From Bryoerythrophyllum caledonicum (Eukaryota > Streptophyta > Bryopsida > Pottiales > Pottiaceae): a stretch of 64,000 nt of DNA. The notes beneath the pieces are model-generated. The model was not told where the DNA came from. It saw only the letters and a program-made list of their open reading frames with translations, and searched no databases. Location of the stretch: NCBI GenBank assembly GCA_963971425.1, contig OZ020523.1:23107105-23171104 (forward strand), written 5' to 3'. This document shows positions 1 through 12,039 of the stretch, one piece after another (positions within the stretch are counted from its first letter, which is position 1; every line of letters starts with the position of its first letter). The position numbers were made by a program, and so were the translations under genes.

Positions 1-97
1 CCTTTAACACAACATTTGTTAAAACGAACATTTCATTCTAGCAGTTGATGGAGGCAACAACTATCTATACCTATGGTAGATACAAAGGTGGATTCAA

Positions 98-113
98 TAG
101 GCTCTCGCACATG
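98..113. repeat. Outer inverted repeat, left half
   Basis: The 16-bp sequence TAGGCTCTCGCACATG reappears inverted at 4635-4650 with one mismatch. The two halves lie just outside the pair of direct repeats that bracket the Crypton-like gene. They may mark element ends or be a chance match. Confidence 0.4.
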
Positions 114-296
114 AGTTCCATTTGGAAGCTGATGCTCCCAAATTTGGGGAGCGCCGGACCCGCGTTGGGTCGGTTCTAGTCGACCACCCAACTCGATGTG
201 GAACCAGGTCTTGGAGGTTGTTCACGATAAATTCTAAGGCGGTTTTACTCCTGCTTTTTTTCCGGTCTCACCATTTGGGTTCAAAGGCGGTGTAAA

Positions 297-427
297 GGAC
301 TCAAAGGTGGGGTAAACAAGAGTGTAAAAAGTAAATATGATGGCCGCAACCCGGTTGCATGTGCGTCGTTGGTGCTTGACTTCGAGCCCCGTCGGGTGGG
401 ACCCACCACCACCCACACGGCAATCGA
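297..427. repeat. 131-bp direct repeat, left copy
   Basis: This 131-bp block recurs in the same orientation at 4488-4618 with only three mismatches. Similarity stops abruptly at both edges. It contains a GTGGGACCCAC near-palindrome and, on the minus strand, a B-box-like GGCTCGAAGTC, so a SINE origin is an alternative to being a terminal direct repeat of the enclosed element. No target duplication was seen around either single copy. Confidence 0.85.
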
Positions 428-669
428 ATTCCAAGGAAACGACGGTTAAATTGTGGCTAATTCTGATGACGATGAAGGCGCGGTGGATGATTGGTGTAAT
501 CATTCATATGACATTTATCTTACTTAGTCACAGAAAAATATTCCAGGTAATGTGAAGTGTATAAACTATTTTCAATATTTTTGGAAGTAGTGGCCTGTGG
601 CCGGCTTGTTTCAGTGGCAGTTTTTTGATTGTTTCCTTTTTGTAATTGACATTGATTTTGTATTTGCAG

Positions 670-3600
670 ATCTGGTGGTTAGTGAAGGAGGTGTCGAGAA
701 TATTGCCTCCGAAGGTGTCTTAGTTCCATTTTATTTAGTTTGTTTTTTTTCATTATTTATCCATTGGTCTTTGTTGTATTTATAGAATTTTTATTTGGTT
801 TTCTGCTCCTTTGAAATGCCAAACTTAATGTATTGATAATAGCCGGCCTTGGCCGGCTAGTAGCTGCGCGGCAGCACTCATTTGTTGCTTAATGTTTTGA
901 TTGTGTTTCTTTCTTCGTTTTGTATTATGAGTTGTTTCTCTATTTTTGTTGTGATGTTTTGATCTCTGTGAGTCTTTTTGATGTGTTTTTATGCTTGTTA
1001 TGTTTTATTATTTGTTTGGATTGTTTTTTGTTGGTGAATGCTTGTTCATTTTGCTAGGTTTATGTTGGTTAGATTTGGTGTCTTTGTTTACGTTGTTTAT
1101 TATGTTTAATTCATTTGTTGAGTCTCGGTCGTGTTTTTTTTTTCAGAGTTGGATTTTAGATACCAGCAAGAGATTGATCTTCTTCATCACGAAGTTCTGC
1201 TTCGACATGACATTCGGAAGGGTAAGAGTTTGTAGTTATATTGTTGTTTAGTTGATGGTCTTGTATGGTTGATGGTGGTTTTCTGTTGATTTGCTTGTGC
1301 TGGTTGTGTTGTCTGATTGAATTTTCGTGTAAAATTATGACCGTTTTCTTTTTTAGTCTTTAGCAGTTTTGTTACTGCAGATAACGTTGCTGCTAGAGAT
1401 GCGGCTGAAGGTTCGGTTCTTACTGTGCATATGTGCATTCAATTTTTATTGTTTTGTTTTTTGTATTAGAATTTGATTAGTATAATTACTTGGATTAGAT
1501 GCATTGGATTGTTTTAGTTTGAATTGGAATTATGAGTATTATTGTTTACAGGTGTTGAAGGTGGTTCGGTTATTGGCATTGTAAGTGAAGAGTGTCGTGA
1601 TGCCCTTGTTCGTGACAGTGATATTAAAGGTAATTGTCGACATTTTTTGTCTATTAGTTTTTTTTGTGTTTAGTTCAATGTTGTAGCTATTTTCAGATTG
1701 TTTGACTTTACTTTGTGACATGTTTTGATTTTAGAGGAGGATGACGACGAAGATCAGGGTGAGGGTGAGGAGCCTAATGAAATTACTGAACGTGTGGACC
1801 ATGGAGATCATGATGACGATGACGAGTGCCAGGGTTCTTTTGTGCCAAAATGTGATGATTTTCCAGAGGATCCTGATCCGGGGTTCCTCCCGCAACTGGA
1901 GATTCTAGGCCGTCAAGGTTTCGTGAGCTTGATGATGCCGAAGTTCGTCATGTCGCAGGTGGTGGAGAACAGCGAAGTGCGCACAGCGAAAAATGGGCAT
2001 CTAGAGCTTTCGATGAGTGGCGGAAGAAGATGGGCCATGGCATTGAGTTATCAATTGGGGAACTTTCGGAGCAAGAAGATGTTAGTGGATTTGTTAATAT
2101 GCTGCATGATTTCACTCTTCAAGTAACCAAGCAAGATGGTGGCTTATATCCCCCAACATCGTAAGTTGTGAACTATTTTTTTCTGAGTTTATTGGTTGTC
2201 TTCGAACTTATCTATTATGGTACTTCGTATTACTGACTTTGTTACTTGTTTCATTGCAGTATTCAGAACATGCTCCGGGGATTAGGCCGTGTCATTAGGC
2301 ATCAGCAGGAGAAGAGGATTTTGAAGACCTCCATTTCTGAAGTGTCTTTTGACATTTTCAAGGATATTCGATACATGAAGGTGTTTGTTACGGAAACAGA
2401 GGCGGTGAAACGGTCATTCAAGGCAGGCTTAGGTGTCAGAGTGAAGACAAGCGATCTGCTTACGTTACAGGAAGAGGTAGTGGTTCTTCAGTGTGCTAGA
2501 GCGGATATATCGACGCCCGGAGGATGTAATAACACGGTTCATTGGTACCTTTGTAAGAACTTCTTTATTAGAGGTCAAGAGGAGATTCGTGCGACCAATG
2601 TGGCCCAGTTTGAATTGTTGATTGAAGATGGTGTGGAGACTTTGAGGTAATTATCAGTCGTCCCTTTGAGTGTATTTGTTATTGCTTTCTCTTTATTTAA
2701 TTAGAATTTGATAGTCTTTCGATGGATTTTGGCAGGTACAAGCCCATTTTGTCGAAGACTTTCAAGTACAGTGTTTCCAATTGTGCCTCACATTCGTTGA
2801 GACGTCTTGTGGACTGTTCAGATTCTAAGGTTATTCGAGCCTGGAAAAATTTGATGGAGCATCGGCCCCCCCTTCAGATTCTAAATGAGAAGTTCAAGAA
2901 TCTGCCGCACCCTATCTTTCTACTGCCTAAGTTGAAATGGAAGGTAAGCGATCCTATTTGGTACCAACCACGCGCTATGGGCAAAAATCCCCTTGGAAAC
3001 ATGATAAGAAATTTGATCGAGGCTTCTGGCATTGACATCAAAGGCCGGAAATTTTCAAACAAAACTCCCCGGCGCATGGGAATTTCTCGAATGGAGGCCG
3101 CAAACATTCCTTGTGAGAAAGGTATGGCGATCACAGGTCACAGGGATGTTAAGAGTTATCAGCAGTATAATGCCTCGAGTGAGAAGGCTGCTATGGCTGC
3201 TTGTCAGAGGATCATTTGCGGAGTGTCTGCAGTATCTGATACTGGACGGCCTCTGAAGTTCAACGAAGTTTTAGCTGAGGAGGAGGTCAAGGAAAAATCA
3301 AAAGTGGTATGTTTAATTTTATTTGATTTTTGTTTGGTTTGATTTGATTTGTACTGATTTACTCACTTTGTTTTTGTAGAAAGCGGATTGCAGTGCTGCG
3401 ATGAAGAGTTTGGATAAAGGCAAGTGTTTTGCCCCAATTCAGTGCGACACGACAAATCTGCCTGTTTCAAACAAGTTTGGTGTTAAAGAGACTGACTCTG
3501 TAAGTTATATTTGTCTTGCATTGTGCATTGTATATTGAGCACGGTTGAATGTTCGTGTCTTTGAAATGTTGTCTTTGGAGTGTTTTTGGTGTTTTGTGAT

Positions 3601-3866
3601 TAAGTTATGAATCATGATTCAGGTGGGAAAGGGGATCCTTATTGGATCTGTGTCTGGATGTAATGTCTTCAACTTTTCTGCTGGTGTTGACGATGTGGTG
3701 ATGTCCGCTATATTCGATCGTTTGCAGGTAAATTTCAAGTTTTTTTGTTCAAATTTCTATGTTTGTCTTTGTACTTTATCTTATCTAATTGCTAAGAATT
3801 TGTTTGCAGGGAGTTAAAAAAGATTTTGAAAGCCCAAGTGGAGCAGTGAAGGAAGTGGAGCAGTGA
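670..3866 (+). CDS. Crypton/KIAA1958-type tyrosine recombinase, multi-exon, probably frameshifted
   Basis: Likely exons: 670-714, 1147-1221, 1381-1410, 1552-1629, 1735-2160, 2260-2646, 2736-3306, 3380-3499, 3623-3727, 3810-3866. The later junctions keep phase exactly; the first four exons are short acidic pieces and less certain, and the true start codon was not identified. The core follows the order of KIAA1958/ZMYM/QRICH1-type domains: EKWASRAFDEWR, then DGGLYPPTS, then GLGRVIRHQQ, then FFIRGQEEIR (first catalytic Arg), then WYQPRAMGKNPLGNMI, NKTPRRMGI and TGHRDVKSYQQYN. So R, R, H and Y are present, while the usual His of H-x-x-R is Lys. A one-base frameshift is needed between about 1875 and 1917. 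Introns are T-rich and plant-like. The predicted role is cutting and rejoining DNA through a 3'-phosphotyrosine. Confidence 0.72.
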
Positions 3867-4487
3867 AGGAAGTGAGCTGTGAAGCAAGTGGATCAGAATG
3901 TATGCATAGAACAATAGATTGTATATACTAGTTAGCATTTGTTTTTGTTCATTGAATTTGTGATACTGAGATTACTTGTGACAAACTACAATGACATTGT
4001 CGTGAGTTTCCCTACATGAATGTTGTAAAATAGTAATACGCATTTTTCATTGTCATTGAACTTTGTTTTTAACTTTGTTTTTGTTGTCAATTTACTTCTA
4101 TTCTCAAAGTTATGGTATTCAAAAAACTGCATTCTAGAAAGCTATCAGAATGGAATGTAAATTATTGTGAGATTTTGAATCTAAGTTAACTTCATTCAGT
4201 TTTGAATGTAAAGTGAATTTTTGTGAGTTTTTTGTGTCAGATTTTGAATTATAATGTAGCTTTGAGAAGAAATTGAAAAGTTAGCGAAGGAATGGTAGAA
4301 GGAATGGTAGTACGGTTAGACCAAAATTCTATTTTCGAAAAAATTGGATCTACCCAGGTATTTTTGTGTGAGGTATTTTTCTGGTGAGGGAATTTTGATG
4401 GGAGATTCCGTGAGGCCCGCTTGCGGAAGGGTTCTGCCGCGTGAGAGTCTCTAAAATGAACGGGCTCAAAAAGCGATCGGGCGTTAC

Positions 4488-4618
4488 GGACTCAAAGGTG
4501 GGGTAAACAAGAGTGTAAAAAGTAAATATGATGGCCGCAGCCCGGTTGCATGTGGGTCCTTGGTGCTTGACTTCGAGCCCCGTCGGGTGGGACCCACCAC
4601 CACCCACACGGCAATCGA
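4488..4618. repeat. 131-bp direct repeat, right copy
   Basis: Right partner of the repeat at 297-427 (128 of 131 identical), same orientation, beginning at GGACTCAAAGG and ending at GGCAATCGA. Confidence 0.85.
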
Positions 4619-4634
4619 CGGCCCCGTACAAGGC

Positions 4635-4650
4635 CATGTGTGAGAGCCTA
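4635..4650. repeat. Outer inverted repeat, right half
   Basis: CATGTGTGAGAGCCTA is the inverted partner (15 of 16) of the sequence at 98-113. It starts 16 bp outside the right direct repeat. Confidence 0.4.
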
Positions 4651-5350
4651 ATAATTGATGATAAACTCTGGCAAGACAAACAGGGCTGTTGTAGAGGGAG
4701 GTGACTGTACTCTTAGATCGCTGAAACTGTGCTATCTGGGAATTCTTAGCTAGATGCTGCCTATAGCCGCGAGCTTGTAAACTCTGCTTCATAGAACCAG
4801 GGCCAGCTTGGATGCGCGTGCGACGCTTCTTACTCTATCCAACCTCTCGGTGATTTGGAGTGTACTTACTCCAAGAGAGAGTACAATGACCTCAAGAATG
4901 TAATTATTTCCTGGGAAGGTGTCGAAGGACCTTGTGGAGTAAATTGCCATGACCTGCAGGCGCTTAGATTTATAAAGACAGAGAAAAAGATATAGACGTT
5001 CATCAATTCTGACGACAGCTCATGAACGAATATGCAGGCAGTCTGGGCAGCGGGAAGCAAAAGGCCTCGTACATAGTCCGGGTCCTCGTATGCCACCAAA
5101 TCGGCGCATATCAGACGTCATGGCTGCTGCACTCTACTTGAAAGTCTTGAAACAAGTATCACACGCATCGTCGGGTGTTCAACAGAAAATCTACAGTAAA
5201 CCCCTGCCCTCCCAAAAACCTCACCAGATTCTAAGTGTAACACACCTGTTTGTACCTCTAAAGTGCAGATGTTGTTGTTTAGATGAGAGTTTCGTCTTCG
5301 GTTTGTCGAAAATATTGTACTCTCATGTAAGGAGACACAAAACCACGATC
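4651..5350. other. Spacer and probable ASF1-A 3' region
   Basis: No convincing coding sequence. This lies immediately downstream of the minus-strand ASF1 gene and probably contains its 3' UTR. Confidence 0.5.
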
Positions 5351-6217
5351 CTACTCCAGCTGCGGGTATGCTGATGAGATTTCCATCGGTCTGACACCGT
5401 CGTCTAGTTCCGCATCCGCTGGAGGTACGACCATGGGGAAGTTGTTGGCAGGTGGGTTATCAGCCACCTGGTTTGTAGGCGGAGGAGGCGTAGCGTTGAA
5501 GACGATGGGAAATTTAGTCACGCGGGGTTTGTCAGCAAGGATGTTCCGCTGCACCCTGTCGATGATGACCTTCGCAGGTGGCTCCTCACGTAGAGCCTCA
5601 TCGACGTACTCATTACTGACATAGTAGCCAACCCTGAGAAACTCCTGCCCCATGTATGAACATGTCAACAACAGCACTGTAACGCCGATGATGTCTTCCT
5701 CTGGAATCTTTGATGGCTCGGGAGGATCGGCCTGCAGGAACCCAGTGCAATGTCAGACCCTAGTTCAATGTGCTTTCATCTTGAACGCTCTCCATTAAAA
5801 ACAGTAGTAAGATTATTACATACCTGGAAAACAAATCTGTAGTTCCCAACATTAACGGGCCCAACAAGTACGCTTTCCAGCACTTGATCGTACTTCTCGT
5901 CCTCCGCAGATCCGACGTATATCAGCTTCCATTCGAGATCTGCGTCAAAAGGCAACACGTCAAGATTTAGCGCGGAGTTACGGTCTGCTGATTGAAGAAT
6001 CTGTGGTTTTGCAGCAATACACAACGAAATAACAAGATTGAAACAACCTCGAGATTCAGAAAGAGAAAAATTTCCAATATTTACAGTCCATGAGGAGAAG
6101 GCGCTCACCGTCTTTGAGAGGAACGAGACATTCGTAGGAGATCTCGAACTGAAAGGGGTTTTGGAACATGGACGGGTTGTCCAGGACAGTCACGTTCGTC
6201 ACATTTACGGCACTCAT
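5351..6217 (-). CDS. ASF1: Histone chaperone ASF1, copy A
   Basis: Three exons on the minus strand: 6217-6109, 5939-5824, 5731-5351, giving 201 codons plus TAG. ASF1 binds histone H3-H4 dimers and hands them to CAF-1 or HIRA during replication-coupled and independent nucleosome assembly in the nucleus. The conserved immunoglobulin-like core is complete: [18 protein letters not shown] at the start, [45 protein letters not shown], and [13 protein letters not shown] before the [10 protein letters not shown] end of the core. The short tail is divergent, Pro/Asn-rich and only mildly acidic. Intron positions and phases match copy B at 26727 exactly, and both copies use GTGAGC as first donor. The start Met agrees with the family N-terminus. 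Confidence 0.95.
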
Positions 6218-6366
6218 TGTCGAAAATCTCTAAACAGCTACAAGTTCACCAGCAGAAAGACAATGCAGAAGTACTCTAACATAAAAACAACGCTCACGTA
6301 AACGCTTCTCACTGCACACTACTCGCGTCCATAAAGAATAACTGCTGTCCCGCGACGCGAAGAGGT

Positions 6367-6375
6367 CAATATATA
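6367..6375 (-). promoter_or_regulatory. Candidate TATA box of ASF1-A
   Basis: TATATATTG on the minus strand, about 150 bp upstream of the ASF1-A start codon. It is the only good TATA-like match in the immediate upstream region. Farther up, TTTCGCGTC on the minus strand near 6810 resembles an E2F site with one mismatch. Confidence 0.45.
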
Positions 6376-6399
6376 CGCATCTGCTCCCCCCTCTTGGCT

Positions 6400-7330
6400 T
6401 CAACCACACGCAAACCCCAGCCGCCAATTATGATCCTCAGCGAGAAAAAAAGGCCCACAGATGCAGAGAACAGCCCGTCAATCCCTACCGCACATTGCAA
6501 GAGACGGCGACCAATTCCGCCAATTCCACAAACCCTCGCCCTCAACCAACCCCAACCGCGGATGCAACCCCAAAACCTCGCCAAGAACGAACAACCAAAA
6601 CTCCCGCTTATCGAGCTCAAACTTCAATCTTCTCAAAACCCAGCACCACGCGCAACTGACCAGATACAAATCCTCCGAACTCACGCCATAACCCTCACTG
6701 CTCCAAACCCTAATTTCCAAAACTCCCCACCCTCCCTCCCCCGTCCCGACTCCAATTCACTCCACCTGCTCACGGCCAATCAACGCGCGATCGATTCCCC
6801 CCGACTCGACGCGAAACGCGCGACGCAGCTGAACGACTCGGAATGCGACCCCGGAAGCGGGGCTTGATGGCTGGAGACGGAATGAGACGCGGTGAGAGAA
6901 AGAGCGGGGGGCGTGGGAGGTCCTTGAAGAGGACAGAGCGAGGGGTGGAAGATGGGAGGGGTGGTAGGAGACGGCGAGGGGCGGGACGGGCGGGAGTCGC
7001 CCGCGGACACGGAGAGGCAGAGCAGCGGTCGAATTGGCGCATGAGCTTCCGCGGAGCTGCGACCACGACGACGCTCAAGACGACGAGCGAGGGAGTCCGC
7101 GAGAGAGACGACGCTGAAAAGAATGCTTCGCAGTCTGCTCCCGCCCTTCGCCGGCGCACTCTGGGAACTCGAAGAGAACGGCAAGGGAACGTGCTCAAGG
7201 GCGTCAGGGGATTGGGTGGGAACGGTTGGGAACTGGCGGGATCGCACATTGGGGACAGAGGGGAACGTGTTGGGAACTTTATGGGAACGTGATGGGGAAC
7301 GTGATGGGAGCGAAGGACTCACGATTTTTC
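6400..7330. other. GC-rich block upstream of ASF1-A
   Basis: A sharply bounded GC-rich stretch in an otherwise AT-rich neighbourhood. Open frames exist on both strands but are Arg/Pro/Ser-rich and look like compositional artefacts. Near 7190-7310 there is a short degenerate tandem of GGGAACGTGWTG-like units. It may be a CpG-rich promoter or 5' region. Confidence 0.5.
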
Positions 7331-7879
7331 ACGGAAATTTTCTCATTAAGTAATGTTTTTAAGTTGCTAGATGAAAGACGATATATTATAAGAATTTCAC
7401 AATATTGGGATAACTTTTATCATGAATTTAAAATGTTCCCATATGGGAGTATCTAGGTGTATTGGCTTAACCTTCAAAGGACATTTTTCTGTAAGTGGAA
7501 TTTTGTCGTTTTGCGCGAGTACTACCTATAAGTCAAATGTTAATTTCAATCATGGATTTCTACATTTTTTTAATGAAGATGTGACGTCGTACTAGCTTCA
7601 CGAGAATATGATTTGTTTTCACATTCATCCCAATGCCATCCCAAGAAGAAATTGCTCCTCGGCTACAAATGAGCCAAAGCATTAAATAAAAGAAGTTAGA
7701 CGTTTAGAATAAAAGTAAGGTGCTATTTATTGGATTATAATTATTATATGAGATTGTAAAAAAATCTTATCTTTAGTATAAAATTTTTATTTCAACGCAA
7801 GTCAAATATTTTTGCATGTTGTCTAGTAAGGCACCAAAACATGTTCTATTCCACATCCAAACAAGAAACTTTTATCGTT
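7331..7879. other. AT-rich spacer with a TTAA MITE-like end
   Basis: No coding sequence seen. At 7467-7470 a TTAA is followed by CCTTCAAAGGACATTTTT, similar to the left end of the TTAA-flanked element at 36083. The matching second end was not found. Confidence 0.35.
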
Positions 7880-8418
7880 TAAATATATGTTGTTATTGCT
7901 ACCCCTCATTGACGACATCATGGCCCTTGGATGGAATGTGGACCCCCTTATTGTAATCACATCTGGCGCTCGTGCCACCACCTTTATCCCATCTATGAAA
8001 ACTCTAGTGGATACCTTCAAGATACCCATTGAAACAATTAAAACGACCTTTAAAAACATTAACACCGTCGCTATTCAATATGCCATGTCCATTTTACTGC
8101 ATAAACGCAAAATCGAAAACAACCAAGTCCTCCCTGATACACAAGACCCCCCTTTAATACTTCCCCGCCTTAACTCTTCTTGATTGGCTGATTGTGTGGT
8201 TTTTTGCTACTTGTTTGGTTAGTTGGTTAGTTCGTGGTTGGTTGTTTGGTTGGTTGGTTTCTGGCTACGCGTTACATAGTGTCTACCCTCGAAAGGGGGA
8301 AGTAGTTCCAGCTCACTAATCCCTGTCCGGTGAGCATGGTCTTGGTAGTGGAACAAACAGACACTTTATTCACACCGGTCCCCTTCAGAAACCGGCGTTC
8401 TTCTTCTTCTTCTTCTTG
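7880..8418 (+). mobile_element. LINE copy 1, 5'-truncated 3' end
   Basis: This is the 3' end of the same non-LTR retrotransposon family as 18418-20406 and 38520-39475. It encodes the last part of the ORF (7887-8183: WNVDPLIVITSGARATTFIP, then AMSILLHKRKIENNQ) followed by a 3' UTR beginning GTGTCTACCCTCGAAAGGGG and a (TTC)n tail at about 8398-8416. The reading frame is open but lacks everything upstream, including RNase H and reverse transcriptase. Confidence 0.85.
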
Positions 8419-11400
8419 TTATTGCTATAAGATGTGGTATAATCCTTCATTTGATTATTTGAATTTTCACTCCTTAAGAGATTAATTCTCCCAAAATTAA
8501 AACGTGTATTGGCAATTTTTGAACCACTATTCCTTTCACAGTCTTTTGAATATGTCACATCCATCTTCTATCTCCAAAAACCTAAAAACTGGTGTGGAAG
8601 AAATTGACATTGTGTACAACATGACGATGTAAAATCTAAACCTTGAGTAAGACAAAAGTGAAGTAAAAGTTTACTAATCACCTCAATGTAGGGGAATGGA
8701 AAGAACTTCTTTCCTCACTTCAAACACTATAATCATCCAATTGTGCGTTCAAAGTTTACAAAAAGTTACGAGCATGTGATTTTCTAAATTTCAATTAAAA
8801 TCTTATATATAAAATTGAGATTTTTTTTCTCCTTTTTGGCTCTTTCACCTATGATGAATAGTTTTGAAGTGCATTTAATGTGAAATAGTCAAGGAACTAT
8901 AGGGGTTATAATGAAGTAAAATGCTATTTGAATTACACTATTACAGTTGTGTCAATTATAATCATAATTTTCTATTGAGATTTTTTAAAAGCATTAAAGG
9001 AATGATATTAGAGCCTATCCTCTATTGGTTTCTAGATATCTAATGAATGTTGATTCCTTGAAAATGATGACAATGTTTCAAAATTGTCATTTGTAGTGTC
9101 AATAAAAAATATTTACAAATGATATTATTCTTCCACTTTAAACTGTAGGATCTATTTAAATAATATTTGGAGAATACATGCATATTTCTTCATTGAATTC
9201 CTAACTACATGAATTGAAATATTATAGCATTTGAAGTAAGGTTTATGATTTTTCTACCCTAATTTTGGAAGGGGATACAATTTGTTTTCTTAGTATATTA
9301 AAAAATTACACTATCCAAAGTTGTAACTCTTCACCACAACAAATTTATACGGTGTAAGGTGCTCTTTTAACAAATTTTAAAAATAGCAAAGGTGTCACAA
9401 GTACATCAATAACAATCTTGTGACAAGATCATGTCAAAAATCAAAGAAAGTACCTTCTTTTCATCTCAATTTGAATAAATTTTCAATTTAAACAATGAGC
9501 ATTAAAAAAATATTTCTTTTAGGTTAAGAAGGAACCCAAAAATAAGCAAAATATTGAAATTGTCTTTAAATATGTGGAAAATAAATTTCTCTTCTGTATT
9601 GCTTTAATCCTTTTGAAGCAAATTTTTTGCAGTAAATAAAGTTTTATTTTGTAAAATCTAAAAAATTGTTAATATTGTTGGCTACAAATATTGAATTCAA
9701 TAAAAAAAACCTTAGAGGAGCTAAACAACCTCCTATCTTTGTAGAAACACTATTTTGGATAGCATAACTTCTTCATAAAAATATAATCACAAAGTTTTTA
9801 CAATAGCCTACTTATAATAAAATCTTTGCAAAATACCACATCCAAAGTAGCATCATAGAATGTGCTTGAATATTCAAAAAGTCACTTTATAGATAATTTT
9901 GTTTCTAAAGGAACGTGCTTAAATATTATAGTTAAAAATATCTTATCTAATTAACTACATCCTTGCACATAGGGCCACAAATGATGTTTGTTGTGATGTT
10001 ATATCTTTACCGAAAATACTAGGGCAAAGAGTCTTCATACCAAGACATTTCTACTATAAAATATAGATCCAAATCTCACTGTACAATTGATTAAATTCAT
10101 ATATTGTAATGACAAATATTCACAATGAAAAATAAAAATAAAAATTGGCAAATATCAAGGAGTTGTTAACAATATATTTGATCAATGTTGGAAGGTGGAC
10201 TCCTCATGTGTTATAACAACTATGAAAGCTCAACAATCATTCCATCCATTATACTATTTAAATTATATATAAAACAACCTCCACCTCTATAAAATTAATT
10301 CCAAAGCATTAATACCATTGCCATTTACCACTCCATGTCCATACTAGTACACAAAAGAATATAAGAAAATAATGAATCCCTACTAGTACACAAAAGAATA
10401 TAAGAAAATAATGAATCCCTACTAGAAGTCTAGAGCCATATGATCCACCATAACTTTTTAAATGGAAATAATCACTCTTGCTAAGCACCATATTTTTTTG
10501 TTATAAGTTGGACCAAATGATTGTACCAACCATTTTCTATATCTACATCCAAATTACATTGCCATACAACTACATGTCAAATATTGCTTAAACAAATCTA
10601 GCAAGATTCAAACTCGGACAAGCCATGTGTGAGCTATAACCAAAATGCTGCATAAGCTCATGACTCAAGAGATACTTACTCTTTGAAACACTTCTTATAA
10701 CAACTCAACAATATGGAATCAAGATCCAACACTATAAACCATGTATAATGGTTACCCCCTATAAATTACTAGTTATTCAAATTAGAAGTGTCTATTTCCA
10801 TCAAAAGTGGTTGATTTGTTCTACAATGATCTTACATCCTATAGGCTTAGTATACAAACAAACAAACACTCTATTCATATTAAATTCTAGCAAAGACCAT
10901 AATGAATTTCATCATAGACAAAATTCTACGTTCATTGTTCCCCTAAATGAAATATTTTATTTGATTGAAATGTTAAAAATAAATTTTACTTTACATACTA
11001 AATAATATTAAATTATTGATATTGATATCATTTTAATATAATATTGTATTTTAGGGTTGGATTTGGCACTACAAAGCCAAATATTTGATTATTTCCATAT
11101 TTTATGTTTGAAAAAACAAAGAGTTACAAAAACTTGTTTTATCACTTTGAAAAAATATATTATGAAAAATGGCAACTTTATGTAGAAATATTATTTGTTG
11201 AATTCAACCATCAAGTACAATACATATTTTAGAATACATAAATTTAAATAGATTTTTTTTCATGTTTCATTTAGTAATTAATAATGTCACTCTTAAATTT
11301 AATTTAATATTGCATATTGCAAATTTATTATACAAATCAAGAAGGTGTTTGTCTTTAAATAATAGTGTTGTAGTGGAATATGCTCTGGGACAAATTATTC

Positions 11401-12039
11401 TCATCTTCTACTTCCAACATTGTTTTCACTTCCTCCCATACATGATTGAGCTATATTGTATGCAATCTAATATTTTTTTGTGCCTAAAATTTTGTAAGAT
11501 GTACCCTATGGCGCTTATGGTGGGTAATTTAACTACACATATAACATCTAGTATAAAATTGAAGAATACATATATTGTAGGATACTATACTATAGCTTAA
11601 ATATTTTTAAAAGGATTCTATTTTAAATTGAGAATTTTTTTTTGGCTTTTTTTGTTTTTTTAATTTTGAATTGTTTTAATAAAATTATTTTATTTTAATA
11701 TGGTAAATTCAACTTATTGTTTGAATTTTAATTAAATAATTAAACAAAAATTTAATTTCTTTATCTTTCACTAATTCCTTTTATTCAGAACTTAATTGTA
11801 CACAAACTTAATCCTATTGGAAACAATCTTACAAAGTTTAAATTGTAGGATAATTTTCTAGTTACTATTTTTTAGAATGTAATCATTTTAGGTTTAACAC
11901 CTTTTTATATAGAAAAACTGGTTAATTTTTGAGAATTTATAATATATTTCCACCATAAATTTAATAGTCTAATTAAAATTCGCAATCTTCTTTTATATTT
12001 TGTTTGTTGCATTTTTAAGTCAAATGTGTACTAAGGAAC
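8419..12039. other. AT-rich noncoding DNA with diffuse repeats
   Basis: No gene seen. At 8555-8775 lies a diverged copy of the repeat forming the interior of the 36083-37138 element. At 10342-10419 a 39-bp unit is tandemly duplicated. The rest is unique-looking AT-rich sequence. Confidence 0.5.
10342..10419. repeat. 39-bp tandem duplication
   Basis: A 39-bp unit starting TACTAGTACACAAAAG occurs twice back to back and is nearly perfect, followed by the start of a third copy. Confidence 0.9.

Larger units (their letters stand above)
297..4618 (+). mobile_element. Crypton-like tyrosine-recombinase element
   Basis: A 4.3-kb unit bounded by two 131-bp direct repeats holds one multi-exon gene for a tyrosine recombinase and no reverse transcriptase or DDE transposase. 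Cryptons are DNA transposons that move with a tyrosine recombinase alone, usually without terminal inverted repeats. The direct repeats could be recombination substrates, terminal repeats, or unrelated SINE copies. Element borders are inferred from the repeats only. A 16-bp inverted match lies just outside each repeat. Confidence 0.6.

Noticed and set aside
6780-7322. Long open frames on both strands of the GC-rich block (up to 180 codons)
   Set aside because: They are Arg/Pro/Ser-rich, overlap on both strands, show no domain and are explained by base composition.
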